Source: an uncultured Erysipelotrichaceae bacterium (GTDB lineage: Bacteria; Bacillota_I; Bacilli_A; Erysipelotrichales; Erysipelotrichaceae). Taken from it: a stretch of 10,110 nt of DNA. The stretch spans positions 1 through 10,110 of the forward strand of contig CALUZL010000050.1 of the NCBI GenBank assembly GCA_944325295.1, written 5' to 3'. A program made the translations under genes and the position numbers. Shown in pieces: positions 1 to 5,943 of the stretch. Position 1 is the stretch's first letter. Every line of letters starts with the position of its first letter. The notes under the pieces were generated by a model that ran no database searches, was not told where the DNA came from, and saw only the letters and a program-made list of their open reading frames with translations.

Positions 1-87
1 ATTGCCGAAGAAGGTCGGCCGGAAACTATATTCACTAATCCTCGAAGTGAAAGATTAAAAAGATTCTTAGCGGGATTTATCGATTAA
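1..87 (+). CDS. C-terminal end of an amino-acid ABC transporter ATP-binding protein (partial)
   Basis: Frame 1 is open from the window edge to a TAA at 85-87, giving 28 residues. The tail contains EEGRPETIFTNPRSERLKRF, which matches the end of polar amino-acid importer ATPases of the GlnQ/HisP type: the 'xEEGxPxxIFxNPxxxRxxxFL' signature just after the H-loop region. Such a protein would hydrolyse ATP at the inner face of the membrane to power uptake of an amino acid. The Walker and signature motifs lie outside the window, so the substrate cannot be told. A strong hairpin 20 bp after the stop ends the transcript, so this is the last gene of its operon. The family call is fairly sure; it rests on a short tail only. 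Confidence 0.75.
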   Translation: MAEEGRPETIFTNPRSERLKRFLAGFID

Positions 88-106
88 AAGAAGTTATGAC
101 CATTAA

Positions 107-133
107 AAATGATGATCTTTGCGATCATCATTT
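107..133. terminator. Bidirectional Rho-independent terminator between the ABC ATPase and mscL
   Basis: An 11-bp perfect stem (107-117 with 123-133) closes a five-base loop (TTTGC). T-rich DNA follows on the plus strand (131-138) and A-rich DNA precedes it (105-109), which becomes a T-run on the minus strand. It therefore can end both converging transcripts. The mscL stop codon (128-130) lies inside the right arm of the stem. Confidence 0.85.
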
Positions 134-517
134 ATTTTGATTCTTTAATAGATCTCTGATCTCTTCCAGCAATACGACTTGCGGATCGGGAGCCGGTTGC
201 GGTGCGGGTTCTTCGGCCTTCTTTTTGGCGATCTTATTGAAAGCCTTCATGACGATAAAGACACACAGCGCCACAAGCAAGAAACTGATGACGGCATTGA
301 TGAAATTACCGATCATGATCTGAGCGCCACCGATGCCAAACGATAGAGCTGAGAAATCGATACCACCGGTAATAACGCCGATGACCGGTGTAAATACGTC
401 ATTGACGAGACTGTTTACGATCGAAGTGAAGGCACCACCTATGATGATACCTATTGCCATATCTAATACGTTTCCACGCATGGCAAATGTTTTAAACTCG
501 TGAATAAAATTTTTCAT
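128..517 (-). CDS. mscL: Large-conductance mechanosensitive channel MscL
   Basis: This is a membrane channel that opens under high membrane tension to release solutes during hypo-osmotic shock; family members are homopentamers. The 129 residues fit the usual 120-150. The N-terminal amphipathic helix is followed by the family core 'FAMRGNVLDMAIGIIIGGAF' (11-30), which begins the pore-lining first helix. 'VNDVFTPVIGVITGG' follows, then a second helix at about 68-95 and a charged C-terminal helix ending in EEIRDLLKNQ. A proline-rich linker (PAPQPAPDP) separates the second helix from the C-terminal bundle. The ATG at 515-517 has AAAGGGG about 10 bases upstream, overlapping the end of the preceding gene, which suggests coupled translation. 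Transcription ends at the hairpin that contains the stop codon. Identity is secure. Confidence 0.97.
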   Translation of the reverse strand: MKNFIHEFKTFAMRGNVLDMAIGIIIGGAFTSIVNSLVNDVFTPVIGVITGGIDFSALSFGIGGAQIMIGNFINAVISFLLVALCVFIVMKAFNKIAKKKAEEPAPQPAPDPQVVLLEEIRDLLKNQNK

Positions 518-523
518 GTTCTC

Positions 524-904
524 TTACCCCTTTAAATTCATATAAGCACCATGCAGATAGAAGTATGGCACAACTAAGCTTACGGCATGGATGATAATTG
601 CGATCATGTCGTTATCAAAAGTAAAGAACTCGACAAGGTTTATTCCAAAAAGGACGATACCCAAGATCAAGACAAAGACTGATTTTTTTGAGCTCTTTAC
701 AAGGCCGATGATACCGGCTAAGATCTCAAAGATATGAATGCCGTATACAAGCAAGATCGATAAAAAGATCTGTGAGGCAAAACCCTCTTTCAGGAAATTG
801 CTAAAATCACCATTACCGACGATAAACCAGCTCATTAGTAGTGAAGCAAGACCGATGACGATCTCTAAGATACTGGCTGTCTTTAAAAATTTCGTTCCTC
901 TCAT
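524..904 (-). CDS. Small four-helix membrane protein of unknown function, upstream of mscL
   Basis: The 126-residue product is nearly all hydrophobic. Predicted membrane helices lie at about 8-29, 43-68, 75-95 and 100-122, joined by short loops (for example KSSKKS at 70-75). No catalytic motif is visible. The arrangement is loosely like small four-helix families such as DUF4064 or DoxX-type proteins, but I do not recognise it with confidence. The stop lies 6 bp before the mscL ATG, so the two are almost certainly co-transcribed. The start at 902-904 has only a weak AGAGAA in front; AAGGAA lies further off. No -10 box is obvious between it and the tRNA terminator at 923-944, so the promoter is unclear and read-through from the tRNA operon is possible. 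Confidence 0.7.
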   Translation of the reverse strand: MRGTKFLKTASILEIVIGLASLLMSWFIVGNGDFSNFLKEGFASQIFLSILLVYGIHIFEILAGIIGLVKSSKKSVFVLILGIVLFGINLVEFFTFDNDMIAIIIHAVSLVVPYFYLHGAYMNLKG

Positions 905-922
905 ATTTCTCTACTTTTCCTT

Positions 923-944
923 AAAAAAAGACCCGTTCAGGTCT
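923..944 (-). terminator. Terminator of the tRNA-Ile/tRNA-Ala transcript
   Basis: Read on the minus strand, AGACC (944-940) and GGTCT (933-929) form a 5-bp stem around a six-base loop, followed by a run of seven T (929-923). It starts 14 bases after the encoded CCA of tRNA-Ala. The stem is short, so some read-through into the membrane gene at 904 is plausible. Confidence 0.7.
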
Positions 945-957
945 AACTTTTATCCGT

Positions 958-1033
958 TGGTGGAGCATAGCGGGATCGAACCGCTGACCTCCTGCGTGCA
1001 AAGCAGGCGCTCTCCCAGCTGAGCTAATGCCCC
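958..1033 (-). tRNA. tRNA-Ala, anticodon TGC
   Basis: The 76-nt gene on the minus strand has a full cloverleaf. Acceptor arm GGGGCAT pairs with ATGCTCC (one G-T pair), the D-arm includes AGCTCAG..GGGAGAGC, and the anticodon stem CCTGC/GCAGG holds the loop TTTGCAC with anticodon TGC at 998-1000. The T-arm carries GGTTCGATCCC. The discriminator A (961) and the CCA end (958-960) are encoded in the DNA, so no CCA addition is needed on the primary gene. It lies 25 nt after tRNA-Ile in the same transcript. Confidence 0.97.
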
Positions 1034-1058
1034 AATGTATGTTAAACTTGATAAACGA

Positions 1059-1135
<77 letters not shown>

Positions 1136-1163
1136 ATAAAACCATAGATTTACCAAGCGCTTA

Positions 1164-1196
1164 ATTATAATAGCAAACCCCTACATCATAAGTCAA
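1164..1196 (-). promoter_or_regulatory. Sigma-A-type promoter for the tRNA-Ile/tRNA-Ala operon
   Basis: On the minus strand a -35 TTGACT (1196-1191) is followed after 18 bp by TATTAT (1172-1167); an overlapping perfect TATAAT (1169-1164) would sit at a 21-bp spacing. The predicted transcript starts about 25-30 nt before the tRNA-Ile 5' end. A GC-rich stretch, part of the palindrome AAGCGCTT (1155-1162), lies between the -10 and the start, as is common in stable-RNA promoters under stringent control. The -35 is only 16 bp past the rsmI stop, and I see no terminator between them. Confidence 0.7.
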
Positions 1197-1212
1197 TAGG
1201 AAGTTATTACAA

Positions 1213-2067
1213 TCAACAGATCTTATGACTGTCAAGATAATGGCGATAGACGTCATTTTTGGCAAGACCGGTTTCTTTTGATACCTTTTTGATCGCATCT
1301 TTAGAAGACATGCCCTCTTTGATCAATGCCTCGATCTGCGTGTTTATCTGCCCGTAGTCGACGACATCTGTGTCTTTCTTATACCCCTCAACTACTAAGA
1401 CGATCTCCCCGCGCAGATCATCGAGTTGTAATGCTTCTTTGAGCGTTCCGCGGATATACTCCTCATGGATCTTGGTCAATTCCCTGGCCAGGCAAAACTT
1501 GCGATCACCAAAGACTTCATAAAGCATCTTTAAGGTATTTTTGATTCGATGCGGTGCCTCATAGAAGATCAGGGTGTAAGGGAAAGTCTTTAGATTAATA
1601 AGCTCGTTTTTTGCCTTAGCTGCCCTTTCGTTTAAAAAGCCGTAATACAGATAATGACGGGCATCAAGCCCCGATGCCACAAGCGCGTGTAAACCGGCAC
1701 TTGGTCCGGAGATCGTTACGACATTAAAGCTCATCGCGATCGCTTTTTGAACGATCAAATAACCGGGATCAGAGATCAGCGGATAACCGGCATCGGAGAT
1801 AAGAGCGATATCATTGCCCTTGCACAAAAGATCGATAAGGCCGTCGCTGCTGTTGATCTCATTGAAATTGTGATAGGCCAAAACTCTTGTCTCGATGTGA
1901 AAGTGCTCCAAAAGGATGCGGGCATCACGGGTATCCTCACAAGCTATATAATCGACTTCCTTTAGGACATTTATCGCCCTTTCGCTGAGTTCTTTCAGAT
2001 TGCCGATCGGAGTCGCGACAAGATAAAGAGTCGGGTTCTCATTTAGATAGCTCTTTTGTCTTTGCAT
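1213..2067 (-). CDS. rsmI: 16S rRNA (cytidine-1402 2'-O)-methyltransferase RsmI
   Basis: RsmI uses S-adenosylmethionine to methylate the ribose of C1402 in the decoding centre of 16S rRNA. The protein has the tetrapyrrole-methylase fold signatures: LYLVATPIGNL near the N-terminus, 'CEDTRDARILLEHF', the glycine-rich 'ISDAGYPLISDPG', 'ISGPSA', 'FYEAPHRI' and 'LARELTKIHEE'. About 284 residues is the normal length. I chose the ATG at 2067-2065 because GAGAG lies five bases upstream and the protein then begins MQRQKSY, as in relatives; a GTG two codons earlier (2073) is the alternative. The start lies inside the end of ricT (29-nt overlap), so translation is probably coupled. The family call is secure. 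It is the last gene of the operon. Confidence 0.95.
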   Translation of the reverse strand: MQRQKSYLNENPTLYLVATPIGNLKELSERAINVLKEVDYIACEDTRDARILLEHFHIETRVLAYHNFNEINSSDGLIDLLCKGNDIALISDAGYPLISDPGYLIVQKAIAMSFNVVTISGPSAGLHALVASGLDARHYLYYGFLNERAAKAKNELINLKTFPYTLIFYEAPHRIKNTLKMLYEVFGDRKFCLARELTKIHEEYIRGTLKEALQLDDLRGEIVLVVEGYKKDTDVVDYGQINTQIEALIKEGMSSKDAIKKVSKETGLAKNDVYRHYLDSHKIC

Positions 2068-2896
2068 CTTCACTCTCTTTCGTTTTCTTGTTTATCTTGA
2101 ACTTGCCCTTTTTTAAAAGATCGTCAAGGGTTATAAAGATCGTGTTTTGCTTATTCTCAAGCTTGCAGGTCCTGGCGATGACGTTCATCGAGGTGACCCG
2201 ATAGTTCTCACCTTCATACTCGACCGGTGCATTGAGTTTGGGTAATCCCTCCCTTAATTCTTTGTAGGCTTCATCTTCGTATTTAAGACAGCACATGAGC
2301 TTGCCGCAATGACCGCTCAGCTTTTGAATGTTTAAGGCTAAAAGCTGGTTTTTAGCCATGTTTATGGACACCATGTCAAAATCGTTTATGAATTTGCCAC
2401 AGCACAACTCTCTGCCGCAGGGACCGACACCTTTGACCATCTTTGCCTTGTCACGGGCGCCGATCTGTCGAAGCTCGATCCGACAGTGGAAATTGGCGGC
2501 CAAGATCTTTAAAAGCTCCCGAAAGTCGACGCGATCATCCGAAGTGTAGACAAAAGTCAGCTTGGTGCGATCAATGGTGTAGTCGGCTTTGACAAGGTGC
2601 ATATCAAGGTCGAGCAGCTTTGCCTGCAATGCGCAAAAATCCAGGGCTTCTTTGGCATCTATCTTATTCTCTTCATACTTTTTGAGATCGTCTTTTGTAG
2701 CTTTGCGGATGATCGGTGAAGTTGCCTTGCCGGTATCTCTGATAGCGACGACACGGCCATAATCACCACCGTATTCACTTTCGACGATGACCAGATCGTC
2801 AGTTTTGATCGTCACGTCTTGCGTGGTGAACGGTGCGATTTTATTTGTGGTGTCAAAGCGGACATCGATATAATATGTTTTAATGGTCTCTTCCAT
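2039..2896 (-). CDS. ricT: RicT (YaaT/PSP1-domain) regulator
   Basis: This is a PSP1-domain protein of the B. subtilis YaaT/RicT family. In B. subtilis RicT works with RicA and RicF in an iron-sulphur complex that influences RNase Y-dependent mRNA maturation, sporulation and biofilm formation. The 285 residues match the family. The hallmark cysteine clusters are intact: GVGPCGRELCC (Cys160, 165, 166) and SGHCGKLMCCLKYE (Cys197, 202, 203), with 'VSINMAKNQ' between them. The lysine-rich C-terminal tail (about 262-285) is poorly conserved and overlaps the start of rsmI. The ATG has a strong Shine-Dalgarno AAAGGAGA eight bases upstream, which overlaps the end of holB. Whether RicA and RicF exist in this genome cannot be seen here. 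Confidence 0.93.
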   Translation of the reverse strand: MEETIKTYYIDVRFDTTNKIAPFTTQDVTIKTDDLVIVESEYGGDYGRVVAIRDTGKATSPIIRKATKDDLKKYEENKIDAKEALDFCALQAKLLDLDMHLVKADYTIDRTKLTFVYTSDDRVDFRELLKILAANFHCRIELRQIGARDKAKMVKGVGPCGRELCCGKFINDFDMVSINMAKNQLLALNIQKLSGHCGKLMCCLKYEDEAYKELREGLPKLNAPVEYEGENYRVTSMNVIARTCKLENKQNTIFITLDDLLKKGKFKINKKTKESEDAKTKELSK

Positions 2897-2899
2897 AAT

Positions 2900-3868
2900 C
2901 TATTCTCCTTTGATGACTTCACTGAAACGATAAGCCATCTCATCAAGCAAAAGCTTCTTATCATAATTATAATCGCTTTTGCGTAAAATATCTAAAACTA
3001 CCTGCAATAAGCGGGCAGTATCATGTCTTTTTAAAAGCTCGATCTCTTCACGATAACTAGCGATCTGACAATCACAGATCAGACAATCGTCAAGATAGGT
3101 CTTAAGCAAGCGCAGATGCAAACTGACAAAGTCTTTAAGGACGGGTGGCTTGTTCTTTAAGGGCTCATAAACTTCTTTTTGGTAGATGATCTCGATATGA
3201 TCGACGTCTTCTAACTCGCTTATGACCTTATGAGTCACCTCTTTAGCCAGCACAAACGCTTCATCATCGCTTTTTATATCTTTTAAACGCTTGCTTATAC
3301 GGCTCAAATAATAAGCATCGAGATCGTCATGACCATACTCTTTATAAGTCTTTAGCAGATAATCGGGATCAGCTTCTTTAAAGGTCAGGATCTGAGAGCG
3401 CGACTTTATCGTCTCTAAAAGGCTGTCGATCGCGGAAGTGACCATGATGGCATAGATGCCGCTTCGCGGCTCTTCAATATTCTTCAAAAGCATATTCCAG
3501 ACTTTGTTTGAAGCATTTTGGATCTCATTTATGATGAAGACTTTTTTATTTGCCCGCTCAAGAGCTGTCTTGTCAAGACGCCGATAGACAGCTTCGATAT
3601 CATCCTTTAAGATACTCTTTTTACTGCCGTCGATATAGCAGAAATCAAAATAGTTATCCGCTCTTATCCGTTTGGCCGTCTCACTTTCTTCATCCGCAAA
3701 ATCGCCACTATCGGCAATGATGCTTTGAGCTAAAAGAAAAGCTGCATCGAGCACTAAAGGACTGTCGCCGCAAAGCAAATAAAAGTGGCTAAGTCTTCCG
3801 TTTTTCAAGGCGTTTTCTAAAATCCGATAGATCTTTGGTTCAAAGTTTCTAAGATCTTCTCTGATCAC
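2900..3868 (-). CDS. holB: DNA polymerase III subunit delta'
   Basis: Delta' is part of the clamp loader that opens the sliding clamp during replication. The 322-residue protein has the delta' pattern. A degenerate P-loop (about 33-40, LCGDSPLV) lacks the GKT that binds ATP, as expected because delta' is an ATPase-dead AAA+ subunit. 'FIINEIQNAS' (111-120) stands in for the Walker B region, then 'LLKNIEEP' (127-134), and 'IKSRSQ' (154-159) is the SRC-like arginine-finger motif. The Cys4 zinc module seen in some homologues is not evident. The start codon is GTG (3868-3866), supported by AAGGAG five bases upstream; it overlaps tmk by 20 nt. The tmk-holB-ricT-rsmI order is conserved across Bacillota and supports the call. 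Confidence 0.92.
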   Translation of the reverse strand: MIREDLRNFEPKIYRILENALKNGRLSHFYLLCGDSPLVLDAAFLLAQSIIADSGDFADEESETAKRIRADNYFDFCYIDGSKKSILKDDIEAVYRRLDKTALERANKKVFIINEIQNASNKVWNMLLKNIEEPRSGIYAIMVTSAIDSLLETIKSRSQILTFKEADPDYLLKTYKEYGHDDLDAYYLSRISKRLKDIKSDDEAFVLAKEVTHKVISELEDVDHIEIIYQKEVYEPLKNKPPVLKDFVSLHLRLLKTYLDDCLICDCQIASYREEIELLKRHDTARLLQVVLDILRKSDYNYDKKLLLDEMAYRFSEVIKGE

Positions 3869-4487
3869 AAAAACTCCTTATCGCATCAAAGACGCTTTCT
3901 TTGACTTCGTCGACCGAGCGTGAGGCATCCACGATCCGGATCCGCTCCTTAAACGTCCGCAGGACTTCCTTATACCCTTCATGGACGAGGGTGTGGAAAT
4001 GTAAAGATTCACTGTCAAGGCGATCGATAGCGGTTCGGTTTTTGCGGATCCTTTCAAGACCGGTCTTTTCATCGATATCAAAATAGATCGTCAGATCAGG
4101 CATGTGATCAGCGATCGCAAATTTATTGATCGTCCATATATCGTCAAAACCGATCTGGCGCCCGTAGCCCTGATAAGCCAGCGATGAGTCGACAAAACGC
4201 TCACACAAGACGATCTTTCCTTCGTTTAAAGCCGGTATGATCTTTTCGATGAGATGTTGGCGTCTGGCTGCGGCATACAAAAGCGCTTCGGTCTTGGCAT
4301 CCATTGCGGTGTTTTGCGGATCTAGGATTATACTGCGGATAGCTTCGGCGATCTTGACTCCTCCCGGCTCACGGGTAAGGATGACATCATAACCTCTGTC
4401 CTTGAGCATAGCAAATACCAAAGGCGCTATCGTCGATTTTCCTGAACCGTCAGGTCCTTCCAGCGTTATAAACAAGCCCCTGGTCAT
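3849..4487 (-). CDS. tmk: Thymidylate kinase (dTMP kinase)
   Basis: The enzyme phosphorylates dTMP to dTDP with ATP, an essential step in dTTP synthesis in the cytoplasm. At 212 residues it has normal length. Visible motifs are the P-loop GPDGSGKST (11-19), TREPGG (38-43), the substrate-binding stretch LLYAAARRQH (69-78), CERFVDSSLAYQGYGR (95-110; the usual DR/DRY acidic-arginine motif appears as ER), and a basic lid region RIRKNRTAIDRLD (146-158). The ATG (4487-4485) shares one base with the stop of the preceding antitoxin-like gene (TGATG), and GGAG lies about 11 bases upstream within that gene. This implies coupled translation. The 3' end overlaps holB. The call is secure. Confidence 0.97.
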   Translation of the reverse strand: MTRGLFITLEGPDGSGKSTIAPLVFAMLKDRGYDVILTREPGGVKIAEAIRSIILDPQNTAMDAKTEALLYAAARRQHLIEKIIPALNEGKIVLCERFVDSSLAYQGYGRQIGFDDIWTINKFAIADHMPDLTIYFDIDEKTGLERIRKNRTAIDRLDSESLHFHTLVHEGYKEVLRTFKERIRIVDASRSVDEVKESVFDAIRSFCDQRRS

Positions 4488-4789
4488 CAGTTCAACTTCT
4501 CCGGATCGGGCATAAACGCCTTATCAAAAGCCTTTAAAAGCTCTTCTCTTAATTTCACATAATCTGAATAATTGAGTTTGATCTCTTTGCCGTCAGTCAT
4601 GATCCGAATGTGCGGGTTACTGAAATCCCTGAGGATCTCTTTTTCTTTCTTAGCCTCAAGCAATTCATCGAAATCTTCAAGACTGATGATCACGGCGATA
4701 TCCTGATCATCCAATGTCACGATGATCGGTTCTTTGACTTCGCCGAATCTTAGAATATTGCTTACATTTTCCTGTTTTACTTTGAACAT
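4487..4789 (-). CDS. Phd/YefM-like antitoxin-family protein without an adjacent toxin
   Basis: The protein resembles the N-terminal DNA-binding part of type II antitoxins of the Phd/YefM family: 'NILRFGEVKEPIIVTLDDQDIAVIISLEDFDELL' matches the pattern 'F.EV..EPVVVT..G..VAVLVSLEDYEEL'. In that family this part dimerises and binds the operator, and the C-terminal tail neutralises the toxin. The tail here (about 52-100) is charged and ends FMPDPEKLN. No RelE, Doc or PIN-type toxin is beside it; the neighbours are nudF and tmk. I prefer the ATG at 4789-4787, giving 100 residues, because it begins where the family does and has TATAAT exactly six bases upstream. A TTG at 4819 would add ten residues and overlap the nudF stop (TTGA). 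It may be an orphan regulator rather than a true antitoxin. Confidence 0.65.
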   Translation of the reverse strand: MFKVKQENVSNILRFGEVKEPIIVTLDDQDIAVIISLEDFDELLEAKKEKEILRDFSNPHIRIMTDGKEIKLNYSDYVKLREELLKAFDKAFMPDPEKLN

Positions 4790-4795
4790 ATCTCT

Positions 4796-4801
4796 ATTAT
4801 A
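4796..4801 (-). promoter_or_regulatory. Possible internal -10 box giving a leaderless mRNA for the Phd-like gene
   Basis: A perfect TATAAT lies on the minus strand (4801-4796) with exactly six bases (AGAGAT) before the ATG at 4789, which would place the transcription start on the A of the ATG. No good -35 is seen; TTGACG at 4819-4814 is only 12 bp away. It could allow the Phd-like gene, tmk, holB, ricT and rsmI to be transcribed separately from nudF. Confidence 0.45.
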
Positions 4802-4815
4802 ATACAAACCTTTCG

Positions 4816-5349
4816 TCAATCGTTCGTCTTCTCTTCATCGCTTAGAAAGCTCACAAGGCAGATCGTCTTGGCATCGTTTATTTGCCGATCTTTGATCATC
4901 GCCTTTATCTCTTTTAAAGAATACTCGAATACTTCCAAGCGTTCATCTTCATCGAGGTGTTGGCCGACTCTTTCATCCTCATCGCCGCTGAACAAATAGA
5001 TCCTCTCGGTCGAATACCCGCAAGTCGGTACCATGTAACCATAATCTTTAAGGTTTTTGACACTGACCCCAAGCTCTTCGGAAGCTTCCCTTAAAACAGC
5101 TTCTTTCGGATCTTCATCGCGGTTAAGTTTCCCGGCACAGAATTCCAACATCTCCATCCCTTGAGCATACCGGTATTGTTTTACCATGTAATAATTGCCG
5201 CGCTTATTTCTTAAAGCGATGCAGGCTCCGCCATGATGAAGTACCACTTCCCTAAAGGCCTTTGAGCCATCATCAAGCTTCACTTCATCTTTATAAAGGG
5301 AAACGACTTTTCCTCTGTAGATCTCTTCACTTTTTATCTTTTTTTCCAT
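4816..5349 (-). CDS. nudF: Nudix hydrolase, probable ADP-ribose pyrophosphatase
   Basis: Nudix enzymes of this type split ADP-ribose into AMP and ribose 5-phosphate, clearing a reactive NAD breakdown product. The 177-residue protein has a complete Nudix box, G-x5-E-x7-REUXEEXGU, starting at 'GKLNRDEDPKEAVLREASEE' and ending LGV, with both catalytic Mg-binding glutamates. The N-terminal 'SEEIYRGKVVSLYKDEVKLDDG' and the segment 'MVKQYRYAQGMEMLEFCAGKL' are typical of the ADP-ribose pyrophosphatase subfamily, as is 'PTCGYSTERIYLF' (substrate loop) after the box. It is first in the operon that leads to tmk and holB. A TATAAT at 5370-5365 predicts a very short leader of about nine bases that still contains GGTGAT as a ribosome-binding site. 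Substrate is inferred from family resemblance. Confidence 0.9.
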   Translation of the reverse strand: MEKKIKSEEIYRGKVVSLYKDEVKLDDGSKAFREVVLHHGGACIALRNKRGNYYMVKQYRYAQGMEMLEFCAGKLNRDEDPKEAVLREASEELGVSVKNLKDYGYMVPTCGYSTERIYLFSGDEDERVGQHLDEDERLEVFEYSLKEIKAMIKDRQINDAKTICLVSFLSDEEKTND

Positions 5350-5364
5350 ACGATCACCAAGGAT

Positions 5365-5370
5365 ATTATA
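5365..5370 (-). promoter_or_regulatory. -10 box of the nudF-tmk-holB-ricT-rsmI operon
   Basis: TATAAT on the minus strand lies 15 bases before the nudF ATG. The -35 region is poor (best is TTTATT at a 17-bp spacing). Initiation six or seven bases downstream would leave a leader of about nine bases, GGTGATCGT, with a partial Shine-Dalgarno sequence. Confidence 0.55.
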
Positions 5371-5375
5371 CTTAT

Positions 5376-5403
5376 TTTACTTATTTAAATAAATGGTTAT
5401 AAT
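5376..5403 (+). promoter_or_regulatory. Promoter of the YcxB-like gene, predicted leaderless
   Basis: TATAAT at 5398-5403 is followed by exactly six bases (ACTGTC) and then the ATG at 5410. A weak -35 TTTACT (5376-5381) stands 16 bp upstream. No Shine-Dalgarno sequence precedes the ATG, so the mRNA should begin at or within a base of the start codon. Confidence 0.6.
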
Positions 5404-5409
5404 ACTGTC

Positions 5410-5925
5410 ATGGAAGCAAAGATAACCAATACGACTAAACTGACAATAAAAGACATCATCATCGGCAATTTTCTGATCCATCGCTGGTTGAGCTTGTTTT
5501 ATACCCTGATGTTTGCCTTCTTTCTTTGGTACAACATCATCAACTGGTCCCTTTTGATCACAAACTTTCAAGCCCTGATCATGGGCATGGCCCTGTTACT
5601 TTTGAGCGGTTGGGTCGGATTCATCTGGCCGTTGCTCAAAAGTCTCATATGGTATTTGAAACTGCGGATCAAAAACCATACCGATCATCAGGTCCTTGAA
5701 TACTACTTCTTCGATATCAATATGAAGATCGAAAACATGACTTTAGACCTTAAGTACAAGCTTGAATACAAAGAAGTCTACAAAGTCATCGAGACCAAGA
5801 AGATCATGTTGCTCATATTCGGTGGCAATAACTACATCTACATCGCCAAAGACGGCTTTAAAAAAGCTAACGATCTCAAAAAATTAAAAGAGTATCTTGC
5901 ACGTTTCAATCTCACATCTAAATAG
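5410..5925 (+). CDS. YcxB-like membrane protein
   Basis: The 171-residue protein has two membrane helices (about 27-46 and 53-80) followed by a soluble C-terminal domain (about 95-168). The pattern in that domain, 'LKYKLEYKEVYKVIETKK..LLIFGGNNYIYIAKDGF', is the YcxB-like fold: a short beta-rich, PH-like domain in which a stretch of strands leads to 'Y.ii..K.gF' and a final amphipathic helix. The molecular function of YcxB proteins is unknown. No signal peptide is seen; topology puts the domain on the cytoplasmic side by positive charges (KSLIWYLKLRIK). It is a single-gene transcript between a predicted leaderless promoter and a terminator that contains its own TAG stop. The family assignment is by pattern and moderately sure. 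Confidence 0.72.
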   Translation: MEAKITNTTKLTIKDIIIGNFLIHRWLSLFYTLMFAFFLWYNIINWSLLITNFQALIMGMALLLLSGWVGFIWPLLKSLIWYLKLRIKNHTDHQVLEYYFFDINMKIENMTLDLKYKLEYKEVYKVIETKKIMLLIFGGNNYIYIAKDGFKKANDLKKLKEYLARFNLTSK

Positions 5926-5943
5926 GCTCCGGCCTATTTTTTT
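5920..5943. terminator. Shared terminator between two convergent genes
   Basis: An 8-bp perfect stem, AAATAGGC (5920-5927) with GCCTATTT (5932-5939), closes a four-base loop TCCG and runs into seven T (5937-5943). It is strong for the plus strand; on the minus strand the trailing ATTTAG is less T-rich. The two TAG stop codons of the facing genes (5923-5925 plus, 5934-5936 minus) are mirror images in the two arms of the stem. Confidence 0.85.

Noticed and set aside
128..130. Possible reading of TGA as tryptophan (Mycoplasma code)
   Set aside because: mscL, rsmI, ricT, nudF and the Phd-like gene all end at TGA at normal lengths, and tryptophans are coded by TGG.
738..1022. Plus-strand open frame of 94 codons opposite the four-helix gene and tRNA-Ala
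   Set aside because: It runs through a terminator and a tRNA gene, and its protein has no family look; it is an antisense shadow.
3878..4086. Short frames on both strands inside tmk
   Set aside because: They lie wholly within a clear tmk reading frame and show no independent start signal.
4796..4819. TTGACG (4819-4814) with TATAAT (4801-4796) as a full promoter
   Set aside because: The spacing is only 12 bp, too short for a -35/-10 pair; I keep the -10 alone as a candidate.
5377..5571. Minus-strand frame opposite the YcxB-like gene start
   Set aside because: It covers both divergent promoters and has no start signal or recognisable protein; it is a shadow.
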